Assembly: GCA_028455995.1 (NCBI GenBank)
Contig: JABELC010000004.1
Coordinates: 1,612,001 to 1,676,000 of the forward strand
Direction: 5' to 3'
Length of the DNA: 64,000 nt
From: Scleromitrula shiraiana
Lineage: Eukaryota; Ascomycota; Leotiomycetes; Helotiales; Sclerotiniaceae
Both the position numbers and the translations under genes were made by a program. Positions within the stretch are counted from its first letter, which is position 1. The number at the start of each line of letters is the position of its first letter. The notes under the pieces are model-generated. The model worked only from the letters and a program-made list of their open reading frames with translations, was not told the DNA's origin and made no database searches. Below are positions 46,151 to 56,968 of the stretch, in pieces.

Positions 46151-46392
46151 TATCAATATGATTACCGTCACAAACGAAGTCAATTCTAAATTCCAATTTA
46201 ACTCTATACGTTCTTTCGACTTCCCTCCTCATGTCCTGAATATAGAATCCAAGGAGAATAAAATAGGATGTATATGTAACTCGCACATGTACTCATATGT
46301 TTACATGCTTACCAGTTTTCGGATTTATCTACATAGAGACTTCATGCGATATATATATGTATATCGAAAAGATATCACATCACATCACATCA

Positions 46393-46460
46393 TATCACAA
46401 ATATCACAAATATCACAAATATCACAAATATCACAAATATCACAAATATCACAAATATCA
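46393..46460 (+). repeat. 9-bp tandem repeat (TATCACAAA)n
   Basis: Seven complete units of TATCACAAA plus a partial eighth, preceded by a related CACAT/CATCACAT stretch at about 46375-46392. Confidence 0.9.
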
Positions 46461-47372
46461 GTTGATCGAAAAGATCTTTGATTCCTCTCCATTGGTCTCT
46501 CATTTCATTTCATCTCATCTCGTGATTCCTATCTCTTGATTCCTATCTCTTAATCTCCCCAGCCTAACCCAACTCTCTCAAGTTTCCCCCCATCCATCCA
46601 TCCATCCTAACTAACCAGATATGAAGAATGCAGAGATTAAGTAGAAGTAAGTTAAAAGCCAAGTTAAGGGTAAAATTACAACAGCCTCATCACCCCGCCC
46701 TATCCTATCCCATCCTCAATGTCCTGTCTTTCCATCCCATCCAATCTTATCTTTTCTGTATAGTTTACTGTGTTGTACTTTAATATGTCCCATCTTTTCC
46801 TTTCCTTTCCCTTCCCTCCCTATCCTTTCCGTGCATATTCCTTCCTATCTATGCCCATAATAAATCCCGTAGTGATTTGATTTAATTTGATCTGATTTGA
46901 TTACATGAAATGAAGGCTATCCTAACTTCCTTTCTTTTCCTTTCTGTTGCAGTTTCCTTTTCTGCGTGTATATCTGTATGTGTTTATGTTTGTTTGCCTG
47001 TTTATTCATCTATCTACCTGCCTGTTAAAGGTGATGATGTGGGGGTAGATAGATAGGTAGATGATTCGTCGTTGGTAATGTGTTGTTTAATATATTGAAG
47101 ATTTTATTTTCGCGTTTCTGAGTGTATTTGTGTGGATGATAGAGGATGAGAAGTGTATGTGAAGATTACCAAGATGGTATGGTATGGTATGGTATGGTAT
47201 GATAGAGTAGACGATTGATATGATTGTATGTGTGTTTGTGTATGGTATGTATAGGCCAAAAGAAAGATTATAAAATATAGGATTCGAGGGCAGAAGAAGA
47301 AGAAGAAGAAGAAGAAGAAAAAGAAGAATGGGAGAGGATGAATATATTAATATAATCTTTCTGACTACCTAT

Positions 47373-48419
47373 CTAACCAACAGATTGGTAGAGAAGAAGA
47401 GGCTCGCCGACATTTTCGATTTCTGGAATTGTACATTTGAGATCGAAGGCTTTGGAGAGGACAATCTTGAATATCTATTTGTGACAACCGATTAGCAACT
47501 GGATATCAAGTGGATAGTAGGAGTGAAATATACCTTTTGTACATTAATACTGTGGCTTGTGCTGCTGAAGATTAAACTTGCACGCATTGCTTTTGCGAAT
47601 CTTCGAGCCTAGATATTGAGTTTGATTAGCGTAGTTCAAAACACAGATAGATATCAAAAAACAAACCTGATTCGAGATCTCTTCTTGATCTTCTCTTGGG
47701 AAGTTTACAAAATGATCATACTTTGTGCCCACCAAGAAAGGAATCGCAGTCTTATTGAAACCTCTTCCTTGTCTATACCACTCCTTAATACTATTTAAAG
47801 TACTCTTCCGCGTCAAATCAAACATGAATAATATAGCCACTGCATCGTTGCAAACTAGTGGTAACATATTCACAAATTCTCTCTGTCCTCCTAAATCCCA
47901 TATCGAAAATGTGATCTCGGTATTGCGGATTGATATGGTTTTTTCCATGAAGTTTACACCAAGTGTTTGAATGTAATCTTCGTCCCAGCTACCTTCCACA
48001 TATTTGACCATTAAGGAGGTTTTACCAATCTGTGCATCCCCTACCATACCAACTTTGATGACAACACTATTCTTCGAGCCTCGTTGTTGCTGCTGTTGTT
48101 GATCGGAGCCTGCACTCCTAGAATTTTGATCTTGATATGCATTCCCATAATTGCCATTCCCTGACAATCCCGAGGCTGGACGTGATAGCGAAGCAGGAAA
48201 ATTTGTAGGAGGGGTAGAATATCGACCGTTTGTAAGATCTTCTTGTGGGGGTGAAGCTGGGTAATCTTGTGAATATGTCGCTGTTTGAAACTCGCCCGAC
48301 GCAGATGCTGCATGTCGATTATTATGTGTTGGTGTGTGTGCCCTCTCCTCCATTCCATTCATAGAATCATCTTGAGGTGGATCGACTCCTTGATTCTCGT
48401 ATGCGATTTCCGCCTCCAT
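47373..48419 (-). CDS. spg1: Tem1/Spg1-type septation GTPase
   Basis: Three exons (47667-48419, 47534-47608, 47373-47474; introns 58 and 59 bp) give 309 residues. The Ras-like core starts near residue 118 with P-loop GDAQIGKTS (127-135), effector region QTLGVNFMEK, switch II WDLGGQREF, and GTKYD in place of the usual NKxD, which is characteristic of the Tem1/Spg1 branch. The final exon ends in KCTIPEIENVGEPLLLY. This GTPase starts the mitotic-exit/septation-initiation network at the spindle pole body and controls septum formation. The N-terminal 115 residues are a low-complexity extension with a QQQQQQ run, longer than in yeast Tem1 or Spg1, and may be regulatory or simply disordered. Confidence 0.92.
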
Positions 48420-49345
48420 TGAATCTGTCGTGTCGTGAAATTGAGCTGGTGGGCCCGTTGATAATATCGAGGAATCCAGCTTGTCGGTTTATTTGTATTT
48501 AAAGGGAATTAATAAGAAGAAGATGGAAGGTTCGGTGTTTGTGGAAAAGGGTGAAAATGAATCACTTTCGCGGCTGAACAGAGGGAGATCACCACTAGGA
48601 TGTTTGGGAGATCATCAAGCACCGGGTTTTGAAAATGAAGTTATTTTGAAATGGAAAATGATCAAATATTTGGTACCACTTTTTAAATTTAGAGATGATG
48701 ATTATGCAGCGAATATGGTATTCACAATAATAGTTGGAGGATTTTTGCAATTGTATTTTTGGTTCGGATGAAATTGAAATAATTCGAAGATCCAGGGGGT
48801 TTAATGTTTTTGTTTTACTTCGTTAGTACCGGGTAACAGAAATAATAACAGAACAGAAGCAAAGTAGTCATGCGGTAGTGATTCGGCGCTTGGGCTCAAG
48901 GGCTCAAATAATGAATGAATGAATGAATGAATGAATGAATGAGATGGAAAGAGAAATTGAGAGTAAGAAAAAGAGATATAACACGAGAAGAAAGATATTC
49001 TACGCGTTTCCTGACGCGAATTTATTGAAAGTAAATTTAAAAATTGAATTGTTATAATAAATTGTGAATAAAATGTGTTGTTGCGATGGCGACTGCGATT
49101 GTGATTGCGATTTTGAAGGTCTGTTATGTTATGTTATGTTATGAATGTATTACGAATAAATGGATAAAGAGACGGACAAGATGCACGATGCACTACCGGT
49201 AGAAGGACCCATATAAAACAATCAATAAAAGAAGTCATTAAAGTATCAATCATGATCATATCATTTCATTAAAACCATCTAAAATGGTTTTCATCTATGG
49301 AATTCAATTGCTTGCTTATTACTACTCGATTAAATTAAAATTGAA
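48420..49345. other. Intergenic upstream of the Tem1-like gene
   Basis: Holds the Tem1-like promoter. Simple repeats: (AATG)n at 48908-48941 and (ATGTT)n at about 49120-49143. The plus-strand frame at 48481-48771 has no features and lies in the 5' flank. GC content falls toward 49.3 kb. Confidence 0.5.
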
Positions 49346-50105
49346 GCATGCGTAAAATAAACAAATCGTCTTAAGATATTTTAAATATATTTTATTATCT
49401 TTATGTTAATTTTGTTAATTATATTAATTTTAACTTCAAGTTAGTAATTTTTTATTACTAGTATATTTACTTTTCAAGTTATTTTTAAATCTAAAAATTA
49501 CTATAATAATAACTTGAAAAAGAAAATTATTAAATTTAAATATACTAGTAAAATTATTATAATTTCAATTTATTACTACTAGTAGCATATACTAGTAATA
49601 TTGAAATTTTATTATTCAAATTTTATAATATTATTTATTTCGAAAAATATACTAATTAAATTAAAAATACTTTTAAAATTATTATTACTAAAAACTTGAA
49701 AATCTATTAAATTTTAATATTATAATATATAATTAATATATAATTTTATCAATATTCAAATCTAAATAGTATTTAAAAAATTATTAATTAAACAACTTGA
49801 TTACTGAATTTTAAAAATAATAATAAAATGAGATTAAAGTGTAATTTTGAGATTTTTTAACAATTTTCAAAGTTCGTGTATTCAACTTGAATTTTAGTTT
49901 AATCGACTCGGAATATAGTTAAAAAAATCATTTTTATATGATATTGAATTAATTTTCAAAAATCATAACTATTAATTTATTTTTTATTATATTTTAAAAG
50001 ATTATTGATTCATTGATTTGTTTATTTTTATATTAAAATTATAATCAAAAACGTTTAGACTTTTTGATAAGCTTCAAATAAAAGATTAACTTGAAAGATT
50101 ATTAT
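49346..50105. other. Extremely AT-rich island with an inverted repeat
   Basis: About 750 bp that is nearly all A and T, with no open frame. It contains a perfect 15-bp inverted repeat, TTACTAGTATATTTA at 49455-49469 and its complement at 49537-49551, with partly complementary sequence inside (CTTTTCAAGTTA against TAACTTGAAAA), and further ACTAGTA copies at about 49573-49595. The boundaries are fairly sharp. A RIP-degraded transposon remnant would fit the composition, but no element can be recognised. Confidence 0.6.
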
Positions 50106-50298
50106 TGGCCAAAATATTTTTTATGTGGGTAGTATACCGAAGGGTCTGAAGATGAGATAAACGCTCTCCGCTATTTAATAAAACCATCACCATCCTCACT
50201 CTTTCTCACTCACTCACTTATTCACCTACTCCACTCTCACTCACTCACTCACTCACTTATTCACTTACCTCCTCACTCATCCATTGAAAATCATAACC

Positions 50299-51022
50299 AT
50301 GGCATCAATTGCAAGAAACTTAAGGCCATGTGCTTCCAAATTCACATCTACATCTAAAGCCATTCCATCATGGCGTCTATCAACATTTGGAGCTGTTCGA
50401 ACTTTCTCCGTATCTAGACCCGGTAAGTTTTACTCATTTTATTTGCTGTGATGCAACTCCGATTTCGGGTGGATGCCAGTGAGCTTCAACCATATTCTGC
50501 ATGGTCTACTACTTGATGTGGAATTGGGATATTGGTCAATTGCAATATACATCTATATACAATCTCGTTCAATCTACACATTCATCTCAACATACTAACC
50601 TCACCTCCCCCCACCCTCCAGCTTTCCAAAAGAAATACACCAAAGATCATGAATGGATCCTCCTCTCCTCGGACAAAAAGACCGGCACAATAGGAATAAG
50701 CGACTACGCCGCGCACGCCCTCGGCGACGTAGTCTACGTTGAGCTCCCCACCGTCCCCATGAAAGTAGTAGCTGGCGACGCCATTGGAGCGGTCGAATCC
50801 GTCAAGAGCGCATCCGATATCAATAGTCCGATTACGTGTACGATTACGGCGGTGAATAGGATGCTAGAGGAGATTCCGGGGACAATTAATAAGGGGCCGG
50901 AGGATGAGGGGAGCGCGGGTGGGTGGGTTGCGAAGGTTGATGTGGGGGAGGAGGGGGTCAAGGATTTGGAGGGGTTGATGGATGAGGCTGCTTATAAGGC
51001 TTTTACTGATGAGGAGTCGTGA
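50299..51022 (+). CDS. GCV3: Glycine cleavage system H protein, mitochondrial
   Basis: Two exons (50299-50422 and 50622-51022, intron 199 bp) give 174 residues. An Arg/Ser-rich, acid-free N-terminus (about 1-42) is a mitochondrial presequence. The mature domain has KYTKDHEWI, GISDYAAHALGDVVYVELP and VESVKSASDINSPI, with the lipoylated lysine at position 103. The H protein carries the aminomethyl group on lipoate between the P, T and L proteins of glycine decarboxylation. The 5' flank has (CTCA)n runs (about 50205-50260). The coding strand is C-rich up to about 50850 and G-rich after. Confidence 0.95.
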
Positions 51023-51373
51023 GGGAGTGAGGTGTGTTATGTGGTAGGGGATATATGAATAAATGGATGGGTGGTTGGGTTGGCCCGGTTGGCCGGCATG
51101 GATAAATGAAGGGATGGATATGTATGACTCGTGAAATATAGATTTGGGGATTCAACTCAACATTTTTTGGGACGGAGTTTATTCAACAATAATGATGAAA
51201 TACAAGTAAATGAAGTGGCATTTTTGCATTGGCTTAGCTACAATTTATGTATGCATGTAGTTATGTCAATAACTTCCAAAATATATATGGAAAAGCTATG
51301 AATGAGCCAGCCAATAATTCTATGTAACGATTTTTGTTTCCCCCATGCCCATAAGATACAATTTCACCTGCAT
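51023..51373. other. Convergent 3' flank between GCV3 and HEM3
   Basis: About 350 bp. GCV3 3' UTR is G-rich to about 51120. Nothing else is recognised. Confidence 0.5.
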
Positions 51374-52519
51374 TTACGCATTTCCACCCTCCTTAAGAAT
51401 AGGGCGATTGAGATTAATAGCCTCCAAAATCTTAGCCGCACCTTTCTTGACCAAATCCTGAGCAAGAGTCCAACCAAACTCATCCGCATCCTTTGGCGTA
51501 AGAACCTCCTCCAATCTCTCCGCCTCCACACTCTCCGTTCCATCCAAACTAACAACCACACCCTTCATCAACAACTTCCCCTTCTCAATCCACTTCGTCT
51601 CAACCCCAATCGGAACACTACAACCCCCCTCCAACGTCCTCATCAAACTCCTCTCCGCCAACCCTGCCAACGCAGTCCCCTCATGCTGCAAACTCTCAAT
51701 GACACCCCCAATCCTCTCATCCCCCTCTCTAACCTCCAACGCCAACGCACCCTGCCCCACCGCCCATAACAGCCCACCCCCCTCAACCTCACTATCCAAG
51801 TACTGCGTAATCCTCTCCCCCCATCCCATCCTCAACAGTCCCGCCGCCGCCAAAATCAAACACGTATACCCCCCCTCCTCACTATCCAACTTATTCAACC
51901 TCGTCCCAATATTGCCCCTCACATCCTTAAACCTCAATTCCGGATATAACCTCTTAACCTGCGCGCTCCGTCTCACGCTACTCGTACCAACCACACTCCC
52001 CGCCGGCAACTCCGCCAGCGATTTATACCCCACCCCTTTCTTCATAACCAGCGCATCGCGCGGATCCTCCCGCTCCATTATAGCACCAATGATACACTTA
52101 GGCGGTAATTGCGTCGGCATATCCTTCAAACAATGAACCACCATATCCAATTTCCTCTCGAGTAACAACCCCTCCAACTCATGAGTCCAGAGACTCTTAG
52201 CCCCGAAATCGTGGAGCGCAGTCGTCTGGTTCTTGTCGCCCATGGTGGCGAGCCCGTGGATTTCATAGGTGAGATGGGGATGGGATTTTTGGAGCTGCGC
52301 GCGGACGGACTCGGCTTGCACCATGGCGAGTGCGGATTTGCGCGTGCCGATGTGGATGGTTGTGGATTCTTTCTCGTTGGGAGTTTCGTTCTCGCGAGAT
52401 GCTTGGTGGTCGAGGGCGCGGAGGGGTACATTTTCTTTGGCTGCGGGGGACTTTTCGCTGGTGGTGGGGTCGAGAATTGGTCGGGATGAGGTCGATTCGA
52501 GTTGTTCGTGAGTAGCCAT
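51374..52519 (-). CDS. HEM3: Hydroxymethylbilane synthase (porphobilinogen deaminase)
   Basis: A single exon of 381 residues. After a hydrophilic N-terminus (about 1-50) the family core begins at IHIGTRKSALAMVQAE. HDFGAKSLWTHELEGLLLERKLDMVVHCLKDMPT carries the active-site Asp and Lys region, VGTSSVRR and VRGNIGTRLNKL the substrate-binding arginines, and EGGCSVPIG the dipyrromethane-cofactor Cys (about residue 300). The enzyme joins four porphobilinogens into hydroxymethylbilane, the third step of haem synthesis, in the cytosol. Length is slightly above the usual 330-350 because of the N-terminal extension. The coding strand changes from C-rich to strongly G-rich near 52200. Confidence 0.96.
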   Translation of the reverse strand: MATHEQLESTSSRPILDPTTSEKSPAAKENVPLRALDHQASRENETPNEKESTTIHIGTRKSALAMVQAESVRAQLQKSHPHLTYEIHGLATMGDKNQTTALHDFGAKSLWTHELEGLLLERKLDMVVHCLKDMPTQLPPKCIIGAIMEREDPRDALVMKKGVGYKSLAELPAGSVVGTSSVRRSAQVKRLYPELRFKDVRGNIGTRLNKLDSEEGGYTCLILAAAGLLRMGWGERITQYLDSEVEGGGLLWAVGQGALALEVREGDERIGGVIESLQHEGTALAGLAERSLMRTLEGGCSVPIGVETKWIEKGKLLMKGVVVSLDGTESVEAERLEEVLTPKDADEFGWTLAQDLVKKGAAKILEAINLNRPILKEGGNA

Positions 52520-53104
52520 TTTGAGATTGGTATTTATTGAGAGTGGTGGGAACTTTCAATCTGATGGAGGGGGAAGGTTGCGTTGAATGGTGCTGGTTGT
52601 GTGTAAATAGAGATGGGACATTCTTGGTGGGGTTAATAAGCTCAGCTGTGCCCCTCATTGGAATGACAGGGGTAGCACCTCGACAGCTAAATCAACTAAA
52701 TGCACCTGCAATTGACAAGTAGGGTAGGGGCTACACATATACTCCCATGCTTTACACTTCAAGATCTTGATTAGCAAATATACTCATTAATCATTCCATC
52801 CATAGAATTCAAAACGAACGAAGTATTTGTATTCTCCTAATCTAATCTATACTGTATACAATACTTACTCATAATCCATCTGTTCTATTCTATTCTATTC
52901 CCTTCATAACAATAACCCGTAACTCCAGTTGCAGTTCCTCATTGACCTGCACCCGCACTCGCTTTATACTATCAATCTTTCCCTTTCCCTTTCCCTTTCC
53001 ATTTTCTTTTCCTCACGTTTCAGGTCTTACACCCCTCATCCTCACACCAACACCGCCACCACCACCACCACCATCAAATCCCAACCCAAAGAACCAAAGA
53101 TAAC
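52520..53104. other. Intergenic between HEM3 and the PLAC8 repeat-protein gene
   Basis: 585 bp. Contains the HEM3 promoter. Small pyrimidine repeats are visible: TTCTATTCTATTCTATTC (about 52884-52901) and CTTTCCCTTTCCCTTTCC (about 52978-53000). The plus-strand frame at 52929-53150 crosses these and is not supported. Confidence 0.5.
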
Positions 53105-56100
53105 CTACAAATCCCCATCCTTCCTCCCCAAACTCCCAAACCCAAAATAGCTCGCAAGCCCACTCCCCCTCGAGCTTCCCCCCCTTCTCTCTCCATCCTT
53201 ACCCTTCTCCTTCCCACCCTTTTCCTTCGCCTCGCCTTGAATCTCCGACTTCTTATTCTTACCCTTACCCATCCCCTTTCCATTCCCCTTCCTCTTCTTA
53301 ATATTCAACGGCTTCATCTGTTCGATACCGCCCGTATCCACATCCCCACCCGTAATCGTTTCACCCCGACTAGTAATACTTGCCGTCCCATCACCATCGC
53401 CCGTCATTCTCTCCACCTTACTCCTACCCTTGACTGAATTATTTTCCCGATTCTTAGCCAATACCTCCGTAATAGATAACTGTCCATCACTTTCATGCGA
53501 CGCATAATCATTGAGTCTCAAATCCCTCTGATTTTTCCCCATCCCAACAGTCGCAAAGTTCCCCTCAATACTACTAATCCCCGTACTAAATTTCTCATGC
53601 TCCGCACGAACACTCGCAGCAGCTTCTAATTTCACTCTCTGAGAAGGCGTAAGGCAATCATCCAACGTATGAATATATTCCTCATAATTGCGATTAAAAG
53701 TCGCTTGACCAACGCCATCCTCATCACTAATATCAACCAAAAGATGTGATTTGATTTTTTCTTTCTCTTTGTCATTATCGCCTTCATTTGGTATGACACC
53801 AGGACAACTGGCGAACCTATGTTGTTGAACTTCGGAGTTTCTGGCACTGGATGGTGAGGATGGACTGAGAACGGCGCAGCTTACGATACGATGTTGTCGA
53901 AGGGGAGTTGTAGGTGTGGAATCGGGAATACAATGTTCTAACAAATGTTGTCCCTCGTCTAATACGGAACATCTATCACAGTCTGGACTCATGGGAGCAC
54001 AATCGGTGATATGATGTTGGTGAACTGGACTAGCCATTCCGGAATCAATAGCACAGTCGATTAACAAATGATTTGTTTCATCGTGTTCGGAAATGAGACT
54101 TGGTGCTGTACAGCTCTCCATTCTATGTTGCTTAGTTGCGGTAGGAGTATTCGATCCAGTTGTCGCACAACAGTCTTCTCCTGCTAAAGAAATACTAACA
54201 CTAGAGAATGGATTATGACCGGCACAACTAGCCATACGATGCTGTTTCAACGAAGAAGCGGAAGAATCCGATATGATACAACCATCCTCATGCACGAAAT
54301 CGCGTACTGTTGAGTTCTTTCTGATTGAAGGACTAAGAGTAGGAGCCGTACAGCTTGCCATACGATGTTGTTTCAATGGAGTGGGAGTAGATGATCCAGA
54401 TGATATGTCAAGAGAACAGCTTGAGAAACGGTGTTCTCGGAGAGGAATTGGACTAACTGTTCCGGATTCAAGGACGCAGTGGTCAAGTGAATGCTCTTCG
54501 CATGAGATGGCTGATTGAGGGATTGTGCAACTTCCCATACGATGCTGAGTTATTGGAGTAGGAGTGGTTGAACCTGATTCTTGTGCACATTGACAGGTTT
54601 CGGGTCGAGTGGGAGAGTCCAAAACTTCAGAGATCGAATCACAATTCGAAATACTGCGCTGAGCGATGGGAGTCTGAGAAGTGGTGAAAGCTCCAGGCCT
54701 GGCTGGACAGCTTGCAAAACGATGTTGATGTAATAAAATCCGAGGGGTAGAATTCTTGCTAGATTCAACAGCACAGCTCGAAATACGATGTTGTTTTGGT
54801 GAACCCGGGGTATCAGCAGAACTGACAGATTCAACATTACAGCAACTGATTGAGTGTTGGTGACGTGAGTCTAAACTCGAAGGAACCGAATCAACCATAC
54901 ACTTTTCAACAGGATGTTGTCTAATGGTTGATGAGCTAGAGCATCTGCTAGACTCGGCAGTACAATCATGCAAGACGTGCTGCTTCAGTGGATCAGCTTC
55001 CGTGGAACCCATTGATCTACGAAGAGTGCCATATTGTTGGAGATAACTTTCCTCTTCTGCATAATGATCCAGAGCAGACATCGTAGCATTGCAGTCTGAA
55101 AAATCATGATAATAAGAGAGTTGCTCGCCTTTTGGCCTGATCTTCTCACATCCCTCTAAGTCATGTTGTTTGTCATTAAGGATAGGAGAATCGTCAACAA
55201 TGGTGCTACAATTGGTGAGACTGGTGAGACTACGTCTATCCGAGACTCTTGAACCCTTCTCAGGCGCGGATGTTGTGCCATCAGTGTGGCCCTGTCCACC
55301 CGACATTGTAAGTGTGGGATCGATCTCGGTTGATCTCGCCTCTAGATCATTGCAGCAATCAATAGGATCGGCAGGGATTTCACGCATACCATCAATCTTA
55401 GTATAACGCTTCTGAAGTTTCTTCGATGGTTCCTGCTTAAATATTTTATTTTCTCTCATCTGAGGACATTCTCCGTCCGTGATACGTGGGGAAGCGTATC
55501 TCATCGGTTGTTGTGGTTTTGGCGGAAGATTAATCATAGCTGGATGTTTTTTCAAATCACACTCTTTAGCCAATTCAATCGCACCTTCACGAGCTCGCAC
55601 TTCTCGATCGGCTTGAATGATAACACATGGACTGCAGAATATGGATTGTAGGATGTCTTTTCCCAGATGACCTCTAATCCTATATTGAGCACGAATTCGA
55701 GCACGTTGAACAGCCGTGAGACCGACTAATCCCAGTATCAGCACAACTGCCAATCTAGGAGAATCATGCAACATACCTGAGAGACAACAACAAGCAGTCA
55801 AAGCACAATGAACCCCGCACATCTTATTAAACCCATCAGAATGCTTATAATCATGTGGATCCTGGCCCATCGAAACTTGCTGCAACCGCCAATGAGTCTT
55901 TCCATGCATAACACACGGAAGAAAGAAGCCTAGTAAACAAGAAGCACTATCATTACCCGACTCGTAGGCCATTCTAACCATCCAGCTACTCTGTCCTTGA
56001 TTTTTGGGCTTGTATCGTTTATAGTATTTGTGTTCAAATTCTTGAGGTTGCCCTGGAATACCATATTGGATTTGAGGAGCTGATTGGGGCTGGTTGGTTT

Positions 56101-56254
56101 CGATGTGGGGGGTTGCGAGTGATTGTCTATGTACGGGTGAAACTGTAGAGGGCTTGTAAGTTGTTGGTTCGGGATGAAGAGGGTGATTATCAGTTTGGAG
56201 ATTTTGTCTCTCGGTGGAGTGTTTATCGCGTCTGAATCGGTGCTTTTTCGCCAT
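53105..56254 (-). CDS. Large PLAC8-domain protein with about 20 degenerate H-x4-C repeats
   Basis: A single exon of 1049 residues. Residues 1-75 are hydrophilic. About 85-205 is a PLAC8-type Cys-rich membrane-associated domain: SCLLGFFLPCVMHGKTHWRL, CGVHCALTACCCLSG, a hydrophobic run, then IFCSPCVIIQADREVRARE, close to the family consensus. Residues about 360-820 hold about 20 copies of a short unit centred on (K/R/H)QHRxxSC, spaced mostly 17-30 residues apart with Ser/Thr/Pro linkers; best copies read KQHRMASC. The C-terminal 150 residues are highly basic (KKRKGNGKGMGKGKNKK). PLAC8 proteins act in cell-size, calcium or cadmium handling at membranes. The repeat array is not one I know. The His/Cys periodicity would suit metal or haem binding, but that is inference. 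Confidence 0.8.
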   Translation of the reverse strand: MAKKHRFRRDKHSTERQNLQTDNHPLHPEPTTYKPSTVSPVHRQSLATPHIETNQPQSAPQIQYGIPGQPQEFEHKYYKRYKPKNQGQSSWMVRMAYESGNDSASCLLGFFLPCVMHGKTHWRLQQVSMGQDPHDYKHSDGFNKMCGVHCALTACCCLSGMLHDSPRLAVVLILGLVGLTAVQRARIRAQYRIRGHLGKDILQSIFCSPCVIIQADREVRAREGAIELAKECDLKKHPAMINLPPKPQQPMRYASPRITDGECPQMRENKIFKQEPSKKLQKRYTKIDGMREIPADPIDCCNDLEARSTEIDPTLTMSGGQGHTDGTTSAPEKGSRVSDRRSLTSLTNCSTIVDDSPILNDKQHDLEGCEKIRPKGEQLSYYHDFSDCNATMSALDHYAEEESYLQQYGTLRRSMGSTEADPLKQHVLHDCTAESSRCSSSSTIRQHPVEKCMVDSVPSSLDSRHQHSISCCNVESVSSADTPGSPKQHRISSCAVESSKNSTPRILLHQHRFASCPARPGAFTTSQTPIAQRSISNCDSISEVLDSPTRPETCQCAQESGSTTPTPITQHRMGSCTIPQSAISCEEHSLDHCVLESGTVSPIPLREHRFSSCSLDISSGSSTPTPLKQHRMASCTAPTLSPSIRKNSTVRDFVHEDGCIISDSSASSLKQHRMASCAGHNPFSSVSISLAGEDCCATTGSNTPTATKQHRMESCTAPSLISEHDETNHLLIDCAIDSGMASPVHQHHITDCAPMSPDCDRCSVLDEGQHLLEHCIPDSTPTTPLRQHRIVSCAVLSPSSPSSARNSEVQQHRFASCPGVIPNEGDNDKEKEKIKSHLLVDISDEDGVGQATFNRNYEEYIHTLDDCLTPSQRVKLEAAASVRAEHEKFSTGISSIEGNFATVGMGKNQRDLRLNDYASHESDGQLSITEVLAKNRENNSVKGRSKVERMTGDGDGTASITSRGETITGGDVDTGGIEQMKPLNIKKRKGNGKGMGKGKNKKSEIQGEAKEKGGKEKGKDGERRGGSSRGSGLASYFGFGSLGRKDGDL
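53800..55180 (-). repeat. Intragenic degenerate repeat array encoding H-x4-C units
   Basis: On the plus strand the reverse complement of the unit recurs as variants of CAGCTTGCCATACGATGTTG, for example near 54350-54370, 54230-54245, 54710-54730 and 53880-53895. Copies vary at many positions while the His and Cys codons are kept, which argues for protein-level constraint instead of recent DNA duplication. Confidence 0.7.
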
Positions 56255-56968
56255 AATGAATGTTCGGAAAGATGTCTTTGGAGGAGCCTGGTGTTGAAGT
56301 TAGGAGAGACGAGAGCATGCAGGAGTATCAACTAACTTACGATGCACTTGATAGTAATGTTCGAATTCCAAAAATGATAAATTGATGTTGATAGTGATAT
56401 GACGAAGGATAACTCGATCTTTCGGAGAGAAAATTGGTTATACGTATTTAGATTTTCATAGCTCCTTCCTCGATTCACTTAGTCAGGAACATACCTGCTG
56501 CTCGATTTTGTTTACAGCCTTTCAAATGATACAAGAGCAACTGCTGAACTACTTAGGCAAGCACTATATAGATACGTATCTAGACGACATATACATAGCT
56601 GGATATTTGCCTTACGCTGTGGTTGGTTTTTAAATATTCACACATCGGACGAGAAAGATGATCAATCACTAGTAACGATGTCTGAAAAAAACTTGGTTTC
56701 CACAATCTCTTCATATTCTGATTTTTTGATGGTTTGGATACAGTATATGTACAATTATAGTCTTAGAAGCATGACTGCAATCTAATCGCTCGCAAAATTA
56801 AGAATCAAACTTGTCCTCAGACTTTTCCTCGGATTGTTCCTCGGGCCTTTCCTCAGGCTGAAATTGGCGTTAGCATAACTCGTCTTCCGAATGAAGAACT
56901 GTATCTCTCGCGAGCTCTGAGAATCGAGGATGCACAGCCTTTCTAGAAAATTTAATGTTAGAATTGGA
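56255..56968. other. Intergenic, promoter of the PLAC8 gene
   Basis: 714 bp. A GTAAGT-like donor near 56338 suggests that a 5' UTR intron may exist upstream of the PLAC8 ATG. The minus-strand frame at 55930-56331 is out of frame with the gene. Nothing else is seen. Confidence 0.4.

Noticed and set aside
53105..53283. Minus-strand Arg-rich frame at the 3' end of the PLAC8 gene
   Set aside because: It is a shadow of the G-rich, Lys/Gly-coding C-terminus in another frame.
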